From AC-32 sp963765785 (lineage in GTDB: Bacteria > Actinomycetota > Thermoleophilia > Gaiellales > Gaiellaceae), in contig CAVXXW010000012.1 of assembly GCA_963765785.1 (NCBI GenBank), forward strand, positions 1 to 64,000: a DNA stretch of 64,000 nucleotides. The letters run 5' to 3'. The notes below the pieces were generated by a model. It worked only from the letters and a program-made list of their open reading frames with translations, searched no databases and was not told the DNA's origin. Each line of letters opens with the position of its first letter. Within the stretch, counting starts at the first letter, position 1. A program made the position numbers and the translations under genes. Positions 57,276-64,000 of this stretch are shown piece after piece.

Positions 57276-57470
57276 TCAGGCAGAAGGCTTGGGCTTACGC
57301 CCACGCCGAGCCACCGCCCGACCGCCAAGCGCCTCAACCTCGGCGTCAGTCAGGTCGAGCTCGCGCACTTCTTTGCGGGCATCGGCAAACGTGATGCGAA
57401 CAGTCGAGCCCTTGCCGTCAGCGATCTCGGCTCCGGACTTGTCGCTCACGCGGATTGTCTTGCGGGCCAC
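57276..57470 (-). CDS. Small Lsr2-like protein with AT-hook tail
   Basis: 64 residues. RKTIRVSDKSGAEIADGKGS then TVRITFADARKEVRELDLTD recalls the N-terminal dimerisation part of Lsr2 (VxLxDDxTGExxxEGEGxTVxF), and the C-terminus ends RRGRKPKP, an RGR AT-hook-type core that binds the DNA minor groove. It could be a mini nucleoid protein silencing AT-rich accessory DNA, which suits its location. GGAGAGGAGTTCAAGTG precedes ATG 57470. Confidence 0.65.
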   Translation of the reverse strand: MARKTIRVSDKSGAEIADGKGSTVRITFADARKEVRELDLTDAEVEALGGRAVARRGRKPKPSA

Positions 57471-57591
57471 TTGAACTCCTCTCCGGACCGAGTGACCGCA
57501 TTCTAATGCCCATCAGTGTAGGAAGGTTTCCAGCATGTCAAGCACGCCACGGCCGTGCCAACAGCTACGGGTCTCTGAACGCGGCTTCGAG

Positions 57592-58050
57592 CTAGAAAAT
57601 GATATCCCAATAAGGAACGCGACATCGCCAATCAAATGGCGTCTCCGGTGCTGCGCTCCCATCGGGATTCCACGTCCAGAACGTCATCTCGACATCTGTA
57701 CCGTTATTGACGAGCGAATGTTGAACCGTGAGAAACGACGGCCGATCGGCTGAGGTCGGGGTCGCGATGACGGTGGCCGGCCCAACGAGGTTTTCGGTGA
57801 GACAGATGAAGTCGCTTAGCTGCAACTTCACCTGGCCGTCGTTCCCCGTTACCCACCAACCGCTGACGTCGAGAAGGTTGATGGGATTGCACTGCTTCGG
57901 GCGCCACACGATGCTGCTTCTCAGCGTCTGCCAACTTTGACTGGTATCGGTAACGTCGTAGGCCGCGGCCGGATACCACCAAGGGATCTTCTGCGCTAGG
58001 GCCTCAGGAACCTTGAGCTCCTTCTTCTTCGACTTGTCGTTCGGGCTCAT
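57592..58050 (-). CDS. Unknown protein
   Basis: 152 residues from ATG 58050, after AAAGGAAGGGAG. The N-terminus is lysine-rich (NDKSKKKELKVPEALAQKIP); the rest is aromatic- and threonine-rich beta-type sequence (SSIVWRPKQCNPINLLDVSG, VKLQLSDFICLTENLVGPAT, VEMTFWTWNPDG). No family recognised. Along with 56209-57120 and 57276-57470 it forms a short accessory group on the minus strand. Confidence 0.65.
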   Translation of the reverse strand: MSPNDKSKKKELKVPEALAQKIPWWYPAAAYDVTDTSQSWQTLRSSIVWRPKQCNPINLLDVSGWWVTGNDGQVKLQLSDFICLTENLVGPATVIATPTSADRPSFLTVQHSLVNNGTDVEMTFWTWNPDGSAAPETPFDWRCRVPYWDIIF

Positions 58051-58510
58051 CGCCACTCCCTTCCTTTCGGAATTAACGAGACGGCGGCGGGTGGGCAGGA
58101 GATGGCGACGCCGAGAGCGAGGAACCCTGTCCATCCGTGGCGCAGCCGGAAGGCTTCATCAACTCATAGCCTCGTCTGCCTGTCAACGCCGCGCGGGGCG
58201 CTTGCCGCCGGTGAACCCGACAGCGGTGTGGCTGCTTGGGTGTGGGCCGGGGCGATGGTCGGTCCTGCACGGTGGCACCCGCACGTGGCACCCCGGCCCG
58301 GCTTGAACCTACGAAACCTCAGGCCGCGCCGCTGGACGCTCTTTCGGGCACGTCCTGACTCCTCGTGGGTGGTGCGGCAGGGCAACCGGGCCTCCGCGCT
58401 GTCTCCCCCAAGGAGAAATACGCGTACTACCTTCCGCAGTTCCCTGCCGCGTCATCGTTCTACAACGATGACTCTGCGCCCACAACGCGCCGAAGGTATG
58501 GCATTCAGAG

Positions 58511-58571
58511 TCAGGCTTCCTCAACGACCAGCACAGGCGGTTGGTCTGCATCGTCGTCGTCGCCGGCCCGC
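58511..58571 (-). pseudogene. Relic copy of the 63-residue gene family
   Basis: GDDDDADQPPVLVVEEA then TGA. Downstream bases TGAATGCCATACCTTCGGC match those after the relic at 45098. The ATGCTTGCGGG upstream also appears before the relic at 44764. Confidence 0.6.
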
Positions 58572-58676
58572 AAGCATCGCCGCGTTCGGGCGTCCTCTTA
58601 CATGGCGGGCGGCTCCTGGGGGGACTGACAACGCCCATCCCCTCCCGGACGGCGGGAGAGGCGGAGCCGCCCAGCC

Positions 58677-58725
58677 TTATGAAGCCTCCTCAACGACCAG
58701 CGCGACTGACGCATCTGGGTCAGGT
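58677..58725 (-). pseudogene. Relic copy of the 63-residue gene family
   Basis: DPDASVALVVEEAS then TAA, the C-terminal block of the family in a degraded form, followed by a CTCCCG/CGGGAG stem. Confidence 0.5.
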
Positions 58726-58871
58726 CGCGGGGGCGTTTGCGAACGTCTCAATGCATTGGCCTCCGCAGTTTTCCCCAACTGGACACGGACACTGTCCCTG
58801 GTGATGGCGGCGGAGGCGCGGAGAGGGCGGCGGGCCTTGGGGTCGGGCCGGAGCGCCGCCCTCTCCACATG

Positions 58872-59039
58872 CTAGGTGTCCTCAACGACCAGCACGGGCG
58901 CTGGTCGGCGTCGCTTCGATGGGGTGCCGGAATTCCAAGCCAGGTTGATGTCTTCACCCACGCCACCGGTGGCGCCGGCTCCCTTGAGTGGCACCATCTG
59001 ATCTCCGTGCGGCTGGTACCCACTTGGTACCCCCGGCAT
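58872..59039 (-). pseudogene. Near full-length decayed copy of the 63-residue gene family
   Basis: An open frame of 55 codons from ATG to TAG: MPGVPSGYQPHGDQMVPLKG near the start and RRRPAPVLVVEDT at the end. The end and the ATGCCGGGG start fit the family of 44211-44402, but the middle reads out of register, e.g. the DADQRP block is present one frame over. It appears to have lost single bases that partly compensate. Followed by a hairpin at 58820-58866. Confidence 0.5.
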
Positions 59040-59160
59040 CCGTGAACAGGCCCGAGCCGGCCTGAGACGCTAGCCCTGGAAACGGCTTAGAGAGTCACAT
59101 TCAGAGACGGGCGTAAGCAGCCCTGAGCGCCAGAATCTTGCCCGCCGTAGGATCGTCCGC

Positions 59161-60268
59161 GTGAAGATCCGCGCCGCAGTGCTCGAGCAGTTCGGGGAGC
59201 CGCTCGAGGTGCAGGACCTCGACCTCGCGGAGCCGCGCACCGGCGAGGCGCTGGTGCGGCTCGAGGCGTGCGGCGTCTGCCACACGGACCTGTTCACGGC
59301 TTCGGGCGCCGACCCCTCCGGCTACTCGCCGGCCGTGCTCGGCCACGAGGGCGCAGGCGTGGTCGAGGCGGTGGGCGAGAGACGTCCGCGACCTGGCGGT
59401 CGGAGACCACGTCGTGACGCTCTTCTCGCCGCAGTGCCGCGAGTGCGAGCACTGCCGCGACCCGCGTACGAACCTCTGCCTGGCGATCCGCGAGCAGCAG
59501 GGCCTCGGCTACCTGCCCGACGGGACGACGCGCCTCTCGCGGAGCGGCGAGCCGATCCGGCACTTCATGGGCTGCTCGACCTTCGCGGAGTACACCGTGA
59601 TGCCGGAGATCGCGCTCGCGAAGGTGTCGCCGGAGGCGGCTTTGGATCGCGCCTGCCTGTTTGCGTGCGGGCTCTCGACCGGCCTCGGCGCGACGATGAA
59701 CACCGCGCGCGTGGAGCCAGGGTCGACGTGCGTCGTCTTCGGCGCCGGCATGGTCGGGCTCGGCGCCGTGGCGGGCTGCCGCCTGCAGGGCGCGGAGCGA
59801 ATCGTCTGCGTCGACCTCTCCGAGGAGCGGCTTGCGCTCGCCCGCGGCCAAGGTGCGACGGACACGGTGGTCGGCGGGCCGGACGGGGTCGAGCGAGTGC
59901 TCGAGCTCGTGGGGCCGCTCGGCGCCGACTACACGTTCGAGGCGACCGGCAACGTCGCGGTGATGCGCCAAGCGGTCGAGAGCGCCCGGATGGGTTGGGG
60001 TCTCGCGACGATGTGCGGCGTGGCCGGCAAGGGCGAGGTGCTCGAGGTCGTGCCGCGCTTCCTGATCACCGGCCGCCGCGTGGCGGGCTCGTCCTTCGGC
60101 GGCGTGAAGGGCCGCGACCAGGTGCCGCAGCTCGTCGACCGCTGGCTCGCCGGCGAGATCGACGTCGAGCCGTTCGTCTCGCACCGGCTGACGCTCGACG
60201 ACGTCAACCGCGGCTTCGAGCTGATGGAGGCCCAGGACGGCATCCGCAGCGTGATCTCGTTCGGCTAG
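59161..60268 (+). pseudogene. Zinc-dependent alcohol dehydrogenase (class III-like MDR), frameshifted
   Basis: GTG 59161. VLEQFGEPLEVQDLDLAEPR, then ACGVCHTDLFTASG (catalytic zinc Cys and following His) and VLGHEGAGVVEAVGE. The frame changes near 59378; the rest DLAVGDHVVTLFSPQCRECE with HCRDPRTNLCL (structural zinc Cys), CVVFGAGMVGLGAVAGCRL (NAD loop) and SSFGGVKGRDQVPQLVDRWL ends RSVISFG. The product would be full length (~370 residues) if one base were restored. Substrate is probably an alcohol or S-hydroxymethyl thiol. The stop shares CTAG with the hydrolase gene. Confidence 0.88.
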
Positions 60269-60999
60269 AGGAACGATCTGATCGCCGCGAGCGTTTCCTC
60301 GAAGGCGGGCGCCTGCGGGTCGATCGGCTCGAAGTGGCCGACGCCGTCGAGCGAGACGAGCTCGGCCTCGCCGCGTGCGGCCTCGACGTAGCGGACGCTC
60401 ATCTCGTACGGCACGTCCTCGTCCGCGGTGCCGTGGAGCACGAGCTGCGGGACGCCGAGCGGCAGCAGCTCGAGCGGCGAGCCGTCCGCGTAGTGCTCCG
60501 GCGCCATGAAGCGGGCGGGCGCGCTCGTGGGGCCGCGGCGCTCCGCGGCGTCGCGGACGTCGCTGACCGGGGCCACGGCGACGACGGGGAGCTTCGCGTG
60601 CTTGGCCGCCCAGAGCGCGAGCTGTCCGCCCGCGGAGTGGCCGACGAGCACGGTGCGCCCGTCGTGCTCGAACGGCAGCCGCGGGAGGTATGCCAGCGCG
60701 AGCTCGAGGTCGTCGCGCGGGCCGGGCCACTCGCCGCCGGGGACGCCGACGCAGCGGTACTCGAGGTTCCAGCTCGCGATCCCGGCATCGGCGAGCGCGC
60801 GACAAAGCGGGCCGGTGTGGATCAGGTTGTAGGTCGCCTGCCAGTAGCCGCCGTGGAGCACGACCGCGACTGGAAACGGCCCCTCGCCCGGCGGGACGCG
60901 GAGGTCGCCGAACTGCAGCGGTTCCGTCCCGTACGCGACGCGCGTGTCGGCGGCGGGCGGCGGCGGGTCGGTCAGGATGTCTGCCGAGTCGCGCACCAC
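60265..60999 (-). CDS. Alpha/beta hydrolase (BD-FAE/kynurenine formamidase-like)
   Basis: 244 residues from GTG 60999. VAVVLHGGYWQATYNLIHTG is the HGG oxyanion motif; TVLVGHSAGGQLALWAAKHA has the nucleophile Ser (~125); VPQLVLHGTADEDVPYEMSV has the acid Asp; and LDGVGHFEPIDPQ has the His. The arrangement fits small esterases related to kynurenine formamidase. Cytoplasmic; substrate unknown. Followed closely on the minus strand by the phosphatase gene group. Confidence 0.88.
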   Translation of the reverse strand: MVRDSADILTDPPPPAADTRVAYGTEPLQFGDLRVPPGEGPFPVAVVLHGGYWQATYNLIHTGPLCRALADAGIASWNLEYRCVGVPGGEWPGPRDDLELALAYLPRLPFEHDGRTVLVGHSAGGQLALWAAKHAKLPVVAVAPVSDVRDAAERRGPTSAPARFMAPEHYADGSPLELLPLGVPQLVLHGTADEDVPYEMSVRYVEAARGEAELVSLDGVGHFEPIDPQAPAFEETLAAIRSFL

Positions 61000-61007
61000 G
61001 GGTCAGG

Positions 61008-61565
61008 CTAGACCGAAACGTTCCAGCTGCGGATCACGGACTGCTCCCGCTCGTAACCGAGCTCGCTGAGCGTCCCGGGGTCGAGCGCGAAAAGCCGCCC
61101 GTCCGCCGGCGGCAGCTCGAGCCACCGCGCCGTCAGCACCCGCAGCAGGTGCCCGTGCGCGAACACCAGCGCGTCGCCGTCGACCCCGCGCAGCTCCGCC
61201 ACCACGCGGTCCGCCCGCGCGCCGACCTGCTCCGGGCTCTCGCCGCCCGGCGCGCCGTTGCGCCAGATCGTCCAGTCGGGGACCTCCTGCCGGATCTCCG
61301 CCGTCCGCCGGCCCTCGTACTCGGCGTAGTTCCACTCCGCGAGCTCCTCGCGCACCTCCGGCGAGAAGCCTGCCAGCCGCGCCGTCTCGAGCGCCCGCTG
61401 CAACGGGCTCGAGAGCACGAGGGCGAACGACCGCCCGCGCAGCGCCTCGCCGACCGCCTGAGCCTGCTCCTCCCCCCGCTCGGTCAGCAGCACGTCCGTT
61501 CGCCCGGTGTGCCGCCCGTCCCGGCTCCATTCCGTCTCGCCGTGCCGGACGAGCACGACCTCCAT
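61008..61565 (-). CDS. Histidine phosphatase (phosphoglycerate mutase-like)
   Basis: 185 residues. LVRHGETEWSRDGRHTGRTD is the catalytic RHG motif (His ~8), LVLSSPLQRALETARL the second Arg, ELAEWNYAEYEGRRTAEIRQ the acid, and ALVFAHGHLLRVLTARWLEL the second His. Small broad-specificity phosphatases of this type remove phosphate from sugar or nucleotide esters. ATG 61565 overlaps the stop of the uppP gene, so it is co-translated. An RHG phosphatase after UppP hints at a link to lipid-carrier recycling but is not proven. Confidence 0.93.
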   Translation of the reverse strand: MEVVLVRHGETEWSRDGRHTGRTDVLLTERGEEQAQAVGEALRGRSFALVLSSPLQRALETARLAGFSPEVREELAEWNYAEYEGRRTAEIRQEVPDWTIWRNGAPGGESPEQVGARADRVVAELRGVDGDALVFAHGHLLRVLTARWLELPPADGRLFALDPGTLSELGYEREQSVIRSWNVSV

Positions 61566-62437
61566 CAGGTCACGGCGAAGTAGATCGAGCACGCAAGCCC
61601 GGCCACGAAGCAGTAGATCGCGAACGGCATCAGAGTGTTCGTCTCGAAGTAGCGCATGAGAAAGCGGACGGCGAGGTAGGCGGTCAGCGCCGAGCACAGC
61701 GCCGCGACCAGTGCCTGACCCCGCACGCCGTCCCCTGCCGAGCCGAACAGCTCGGGCAGCTTCAGCACGGCCGCCGCGCCGATGATCGGCGTCGCAAGCA
61801 GGAAGGCGAACCGCGCCGCGTCCTTGTTCGAGAGCCCTGCGAGCAGGCCGCCGCCCATCGTCACACCGGAGCGCGAGAAGCCGGGGATCAGCGCGAGCGC
61901 CTGCACAGCCCCGATCCCGAACGCCCGGTCGAAGCGCAGCTGCTTTGCGATGCGGGCGTCGTCGTCCGCGTCCGTCTGCGGCGCGCGCCGTCGCAGCATC
62001 TCCGCCCCGAAGAGCAGCACGCCGTTCAGCGTCAGGAAGATCGCCGCGGACTGCGGGGAGGCGAAGATGGTGCGAAGCTTGTGCTCGAGCGTCAGCCCGA
62101 GGATCCCCGCCGGGATCGTTCCGACGATGAGCAGCCACGCGAGCTTCGCGTCCGTGTCGTCAGGCGCGATCCCCCGGTTGCGGAGGCTGCGGCCGAGACC
62201 CTTCACGATCCGCACCCAGTCGGCCCAGAAGAAGCCGAGCAGCACCAGCGCGGTCGCCAGGTGCGTGGCGACGAGGAACGCAAGGAAGTACGTGTCGTTC
62301 TGGTGGATGTCCCAGCCGAGCAGGCTCGGGAGGATGACGCTGTGGCCGAGGCTCGAGACCGGGAAGAGCTCGGAGACGCCCTGGAGCAACCCGAGCACGA
62401 TCGCCTGGCCGTACGTGATCAGCGAGGGGACGACCAC
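61565..62437 (-). CDS. uppP: Undecaprenyl-diphosphatase
   Basis: 290 residues, eight membrane helices. YGQAIVLGLLQGVSELFPVS then SLGHSVILPSLLGWD is the first conserved region (catalytic Glu and Ser), and LALIPGFSRSGVTMGGGLLA the second (PGxSRSG). It dephosphorylates undecaprenyl diphosphate, recycling the lipid carrier of peptidoglycan and other envelope polymers. The inserted segment RRRAPQTDADDDARIAKQL between helices is longer than in many relatives. GTG 62437 start. Followed by the histidine phosphatase in a single unit. Confidence 0.95.
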   Translation of the reverse strand: MVVPSLITYGQAIVLGLLQGVSELFPVSSLGHSVILPSLLGWDIHQNDTYFLAFLVATHLATALVLLGFFWADWVRIVKGLGRSLRNRGIAPDDTDAKLAWLLIVGTIPAGILGLTLEHKLRTIFASPQSAAIFLTLNGVLLFGAEMLRRRAPQTDADDDARIAKQLRFDRAFGIGAVQALALIPGFSRSGVTMGGGLLAGLSNKDAARFAFLLATPIIGAAAVLKLPELFGSAGDGVRGQALVAALCSALTAYLAVRFLMRYFETNTLMPFAIYCFVAGLACSIYFAVT

Positions 62438-62443
62438 GCGGGC

Positions 62444-62686
62444 TCAGTCGGCGGGGGCGTCCCGGCGCGGCGCGCTCTGGAACCACGCGAAGACGAGCAG
62501 GGCGACGCCGACCAGGAACGCGGCGAGCCCGTGCTTGAAGTGGTGATGGTTCGAGCCGGCCTGGTGGCCGGGCACGAAGGACGCGAGCGACTTCGCGGGC
62601 TCGGCCCAGTAGTAGATCGCCAGGGCGATGAGGAGGATTCCGACCACCGTCGCGAGCACGATGACCGGCCGACTGTTCAGGCGCAC
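62444..62686 (-). CDS. Small membrane protein
   Basis: 80 residues from GTG 62686. Two helices (VIVLATVVGILLIALAIYYW and HGLAAFLVGVALLVFAWFQS) separated by a polar loop with a His cluster (GSNHHHFKHG). Six bases upstream of uppP on the same strand, so probably in its operon. Function unknown; resembles small 2-helix proteins widespread in actinobacteria. Confidence 0.8.
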   Translation of the reverse strand: MRLNSRPVIVLATVVGILLIALAIYYWAEPAKSLASFVPGHQAGSNHHHFKHGLAAFLVGVALLVFAWFQSAPRRDAPAD

Positions 62687-62762
62687 GGCCGGAACCTTAA
62701 TCACCGCCCCGGGCGGACGCCTGAAACAACGCGCTGCGGGCCGCGCAGGCGACAATCGCGCC

Positions 62763-63725
62763 ATGATCGACCCGCTCGAGCGCTGGCGGCAGTACGGCGA
62801 GAAGCCCGACTACGCAGGCCTGCTCACGTACGGCGGCGCGCCGTACACGCAGGACCCGGCCGAGCTCGCCGGCTTCGACGTCGCGATCGTCGGCGCGCCG
62901 ACCGACGACCTGGTCTCCGACCGGCCCGGAGCGCGCTTCGGCCCGCGCGCGATTCGCGCTGCCAGCTGCCCGGCCGGCCCGCACCTCGAGTCGAAGGTCG
63001 ACGCCTTCGAGGAGCTGAAGGTCGTCGACTTCGGCGACGCGGCCGTCCTCCCCGCCGACGCCGAGCGGACGCACGCAGCAATCGAGGCGCTCGTCGGCCA
63101 GGTCGTCGAGGCGGGCCTCCTGCCCGTCGTGCTCGGCGGCGACCACTCGATCGCGGAACCCGACGTTCGCGCCGTCGCCGCCCGCCACGGGCCGGTCGGC
63201 CTCGTCCACTTCGACACGCACACCGACACGGGCCGCGAGGTCTTCGGGGTCGAGCGCTCGCACGGCACGCCGATGTTCCGGCTGGTCGAAGGCGGCCAGG
63301 TCGACCCGGCGCGCTACGTCCAGATCGGCCTGCGCGGCTACTGGCCCGGCGAGCGCGAGTTCACCTGGCAGGCGGAGCGGGGGATCACGAGCTTCTTCAT
63401 GCACGACGTCCGCGAGCTCGGGATCGAGGCGGTGGTCGAGCGGACGCTCGAAGTCGTCGGCGCCGGGCCGGTGTTCCTGACCGTCGACGTCGACGTGCTC
63501 GACCCAGCGTTCGCGCCCGGCACCGGAACGCCGGAGCCCGGCGGCATGACCAGCAGCGACCTGCTCTGGGCCTGCCGCGAGGTGGCGCGGCAGGTCGAGC
63601 TCGTGGGCGCCGACGTGGTCGAGGTGATCCCGACCGCGCCGGGCTCGGCCGACATCACGGCGCTCGTCGCCGACCGGATCGTGCGCGAGATCCTGAACGG
63701 CGTCGCGCTCGGCCGACGAGCCTGA
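62763..63725 (+). CDS. Agmatinase/arginase-family ureohydrolase
   Basis: 320 residues from ATG 62763. Metal ligands of the ureohydrolase fold are complete: LPVVLGGDHSIAEPDV (His), GLVHFDTHTDTGREV (Asp-x-His-x-Asp) and FLTVDVDVLDPAFAPGTGTP then EPGGM (Asp-x-Asp). VGAPTDDLVSDRPGARFGPR is the family substrate-loop region. It cleaves a guanidino group to urea and an amine; agmatine or guanidinobutyrate are more likely than arginine given the sequence type. Convergent with the partial gene at the window end. Confidence 0.92.
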   Translation: MIDPLERWRQYGEKPDYAGLLTYGGAPYTQDPAELAGFDVAIVGAPTDDLVSDRPGARFGPRAIRAASCPAGPHLESKVDAFEELKVVDFGDAAVLPADAERTHAAIEALVGQVVEAGLLPVVLGGDHSIAEPDVRAVAARHGPVGLVHFDTHTDTGREVFGVERSHGTPMFRLVEGGQVDPARYVQIGLRGYWPGEREFTWQAERGITSFFMHDVRELGIEAVVERTLEVVGAGPVFLTVDVDVLDPAFAPGTGTPEPGGMTSSDLLWACREVARQVELVGADVVEVIPTAPGSADITALVADRIVREILNGVALGRRA

Positions 63726-63728
63726 GAA

Positions 63729-64000
63729 TTAGCGGCGGGCCGGTGCCGCCGCGGCGGCGAGCTGGATGAGCCACATCCCGACGAGCAGCATGTACGTGAT
63801 CGCCGGCAGCGCGAGCAGGAAGAGCGCCGCCATGATCGACAGCGTCGATGGCAGGCCCGGGACTGCATGGACTGCAGGCCCAAGCACGAGGCCGACCACG
63901 AGCGTCGCCAGAAGGTGCACCGTGCCGCCGCGGAAGCTCGTCGGAGCGAGCTTCGGCAGGCGCAGCGCGATCCACGCCGCGATCGCTCCGGCGCCGAGCA
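63729..64000 (-). CDS. Partial membrane protein (window end)
   Basis: Only the C-terminal ~90 residues are inside the window; the start lies beyond 64000. LPKLAPTSFRGGTVHLLATL is followed by two helices (VVGLVLGPAVHAVPGLPSTL; IMAALFLLALPAITYMLLVG) and the tail MWLIQLAAAAAPARR. No family can be assigned from this part. It ends three bases after the agmatinase stop. Confidence 0.6.
   Translation of the reverse strand, partial: LGAGAIAAWIALRLPKLAPTSFRGGTVHLLATLVVGLVLGPAVHAVPGLPSTLSIMAALFLLALPAITYMLLVGMWLIQLAAAAAPARR

Larger units (their letters stand above)
58051..59160. other. Gene-poor stretch holding three decaying small-gene copies
   Basis: Besides the three minus-strand relics listed separately, I see no supportable gene. 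Two clean hairpins are present: GTCATCGTT/AACGATGAC at 58452-58473 and GGAGAGGGCGGCG/CGCCGCCCTCTCC at 58820-58866, each downstream of a relic on the minus strand. The layout mirrors the intact gene at 44211 with its hairpin. Confidence 0.5.

Noticed and set aside
1..64000. CRISPR array, complete tRNA or rRNA genes, insertion sequences
   Set aside because: No regularly spaced repeats, no full cloverleaf, no rRNA-like sequence and no transposase motif were found on either strand.

Overview
The window is high-GC, gene-dense bacterial DNA that most resembles a soil actinobacterium. The class Thermoleophilia (Gaiellales/Solirubrobacterales-like) is my best guess. The grounds are codon use dominated by GAG/GTC/CGG, GTG and TTG starts, DHA2-type exporters, DUF202, DUF1697, DUF2252, DUF3140 and DUF839 families, ECF-like sigma factors, Lsr2-like and small cold-shock proteins, and many LuxR-type regulators with little pathway clustering. 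No rRNA, complete tRNA, CRISPR array, transposase or integrase was seen.

Layout. 0-9 kb: a repeat-bearing unknown protein; three tandem paralogues of a cupin+TPR protein (one frameshifted) interleaved with unrelated genes; an EmrB-like exporter; a secreted beta-propeller; a LuxR regulator; a lipoprotein; then relics of a DUF2252 gene and of a second exporter. 9-24 kb: hydrolases, an NlpC/P60 cell-wall hydrolase, cold-shock genes, a holin-like membrane protein, a second LuxR regulator beside a vanadium-haloperoxidase-type enzyme, an S9 peptidase, acylphosphatase, an OmpR/HK two-component pair and an ABC exporter. 24-41 kb: a secreted protein joining a PF03640-type domain to RTX-like repeats, a sigma/anti-sigma pair facing each other, a cupredoxin, a glycosyltransferase/YdcF/kinase group, a cytochrome c fusion, gamma-glutamyltransferase, a DUF839 phosphatase broken by frameshifts, ankyrin and MarR genes. 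41-49 kb: an accessory-looking zone with gene fragments (ClpP N-terminus, YCF48/ABC chimera, tRNA 3' pieces), a FabF-type ketosynthase, small unknown genes, and an XRE+TPR regulator divergent from a 27-residue secreted-peptide gene. 49-56 kb: aldo/keto reductase, SDR, lipoprotein, a second two-component pair, more truncated genes. 56-59 kb: a second accessory zone with a G1-type peptidase, an AT-hook small protein and relics of a small gene family also seen at 44 kb. 59-64 kb: a zinc alcohol dehydrogenase (frameshifted), hydrolase, phosphatase, UppP and an agmatinase-family enzyme.

Three window-wide patterns stand out. Many genes are broken by single-base shifts or exist only as fragments, so either real decay or residual assembly indels is at work. 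Eight convergent gene pairs end on one shared CTAG, giving TAG stops on both strands. A ~60-residue gene family survives as one intact copy plus several decaying copies at two loci. The best candidate for an undescribed system is the XRE-TPR regulator with its divergent secreted peptide at 45.3-46.9 kb, which has the architecture of a peptide-sensing (RRNPP-like) switch.
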